Part shown: positions 14,860 through 14,884 of the stretch, piece by piece | How positions within the stretch are numbered: position 1 is the stretch's first letter | Layout: every line of letters begins with the position of its first letter | NCBI GenBank assembly: GCA_003228495.1 | Contig: QIDY01000171.1 | Location: 1-14,884, forward strand | DNA length: 14,884 nucleotides | Reading direction: 5' to 3' | Source of the DNA: Nitrospirota bacterium | Lineage (GTDB): Bacteria > Nitrospirota > Nitrospiria > Nitrospirales > UBA8639 | The notes under the pieces: model-generated | The model's input: only the letters and a program-made list of their open reading frames with translations | Database searches by the model: none | What the model was told of the DNA's origin: nothing | Made by a program: the position numbers and the translations under genes

Positions 14860-14884
14860 ATATTGCAATCAAGGTGATTACTTA

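Noticed and set aside
14678..14872. 64-aa minus-strand frame overlapping the start of the helical protein gene
   Set aside because: It overlaps the strong ribosome binding site of the 14685 gene, has no ribosome binding site of its own and no motif.

Overview
The window looks like a chromosomal segment of a Nitrospirota bacterium (Nitrospira-like) of roughly 50% G+C. This assignment is an inference from gene content and protein style: a clostridial-type KamA next to a two-domain dCTP deaminase, a CbbQ/NorQ-type ATPase, a MenG/UbiE methyltransferase and several short Nitrospira-like hypothetical proteins. No rRNA, tRNA or CRISPR array was seen.

Layout. (1) Positions 1-4941 form a minus-strand run. 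Read in transcription order it holds a 462-aa protein that may be a circularly permuted ATP-grasp, a small CPEC glutaredoxin-like protein, a KamA-family radical SAM aminomutase, a two-domain dCTP deaminase-like protein, a four-helix membrane protein and a family 2 glycosyltransferase cut by the left edge. From the glutaredoxin onward the genes overlap or lie within a few bases, so they are probably one operon. (2) Positions 5254-5979 hold a compact VapBC toxin-antitoxin pair with a good promoter and an operator-like palindrome. (3) Positions 5980-6498 are non-coding, with a possible promoter and a long imperfect hairpin built from a CTGAAGG-like unit. (4) Positions 6499-9309 on the plus strand hold a NorQ/CbbQ-type AAA+ ATPase and a small lipoprotein gene. 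A 1.5-kb IS110-family element (IS1111-like layout) lies between them. It has 14-bp inverted repeats, a frameshifted transposase and a long non-coding end that could encode a guide (bridge/seek) RNA. (5) Positions 9439-11543 on the plus strand hold a short pentapeptide-repeat protein, a HAD phosphatase-like protein and a secreted protein. (6) Positions 11544-11846, between convergent genes, hold four successive stem-loops. (7) Positions 11847-14685 on the minus strand hold a helical hypothetical protein, MenG/UbiE and a B12-type radical SAM protein; the last two are 4 bp apart.

How it fits together. The left operon joins thiol redox, radical SAM lysine chemistry, nucleotide metabolism and glycan transfer, with no single obvious pathway. 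The right cluster points to menaquinone biosynthesis with a radical SAM partner of unknown substrate. The ATPase lacks its usual VWA-domain partner here, and its junction with the lipoprotein gene carries the IS. No clearly new defence or biosynthetic system is present. The best leads are the structured region at 11605-11833, the IS with its possible guide RNA, and the orphan ATPase.
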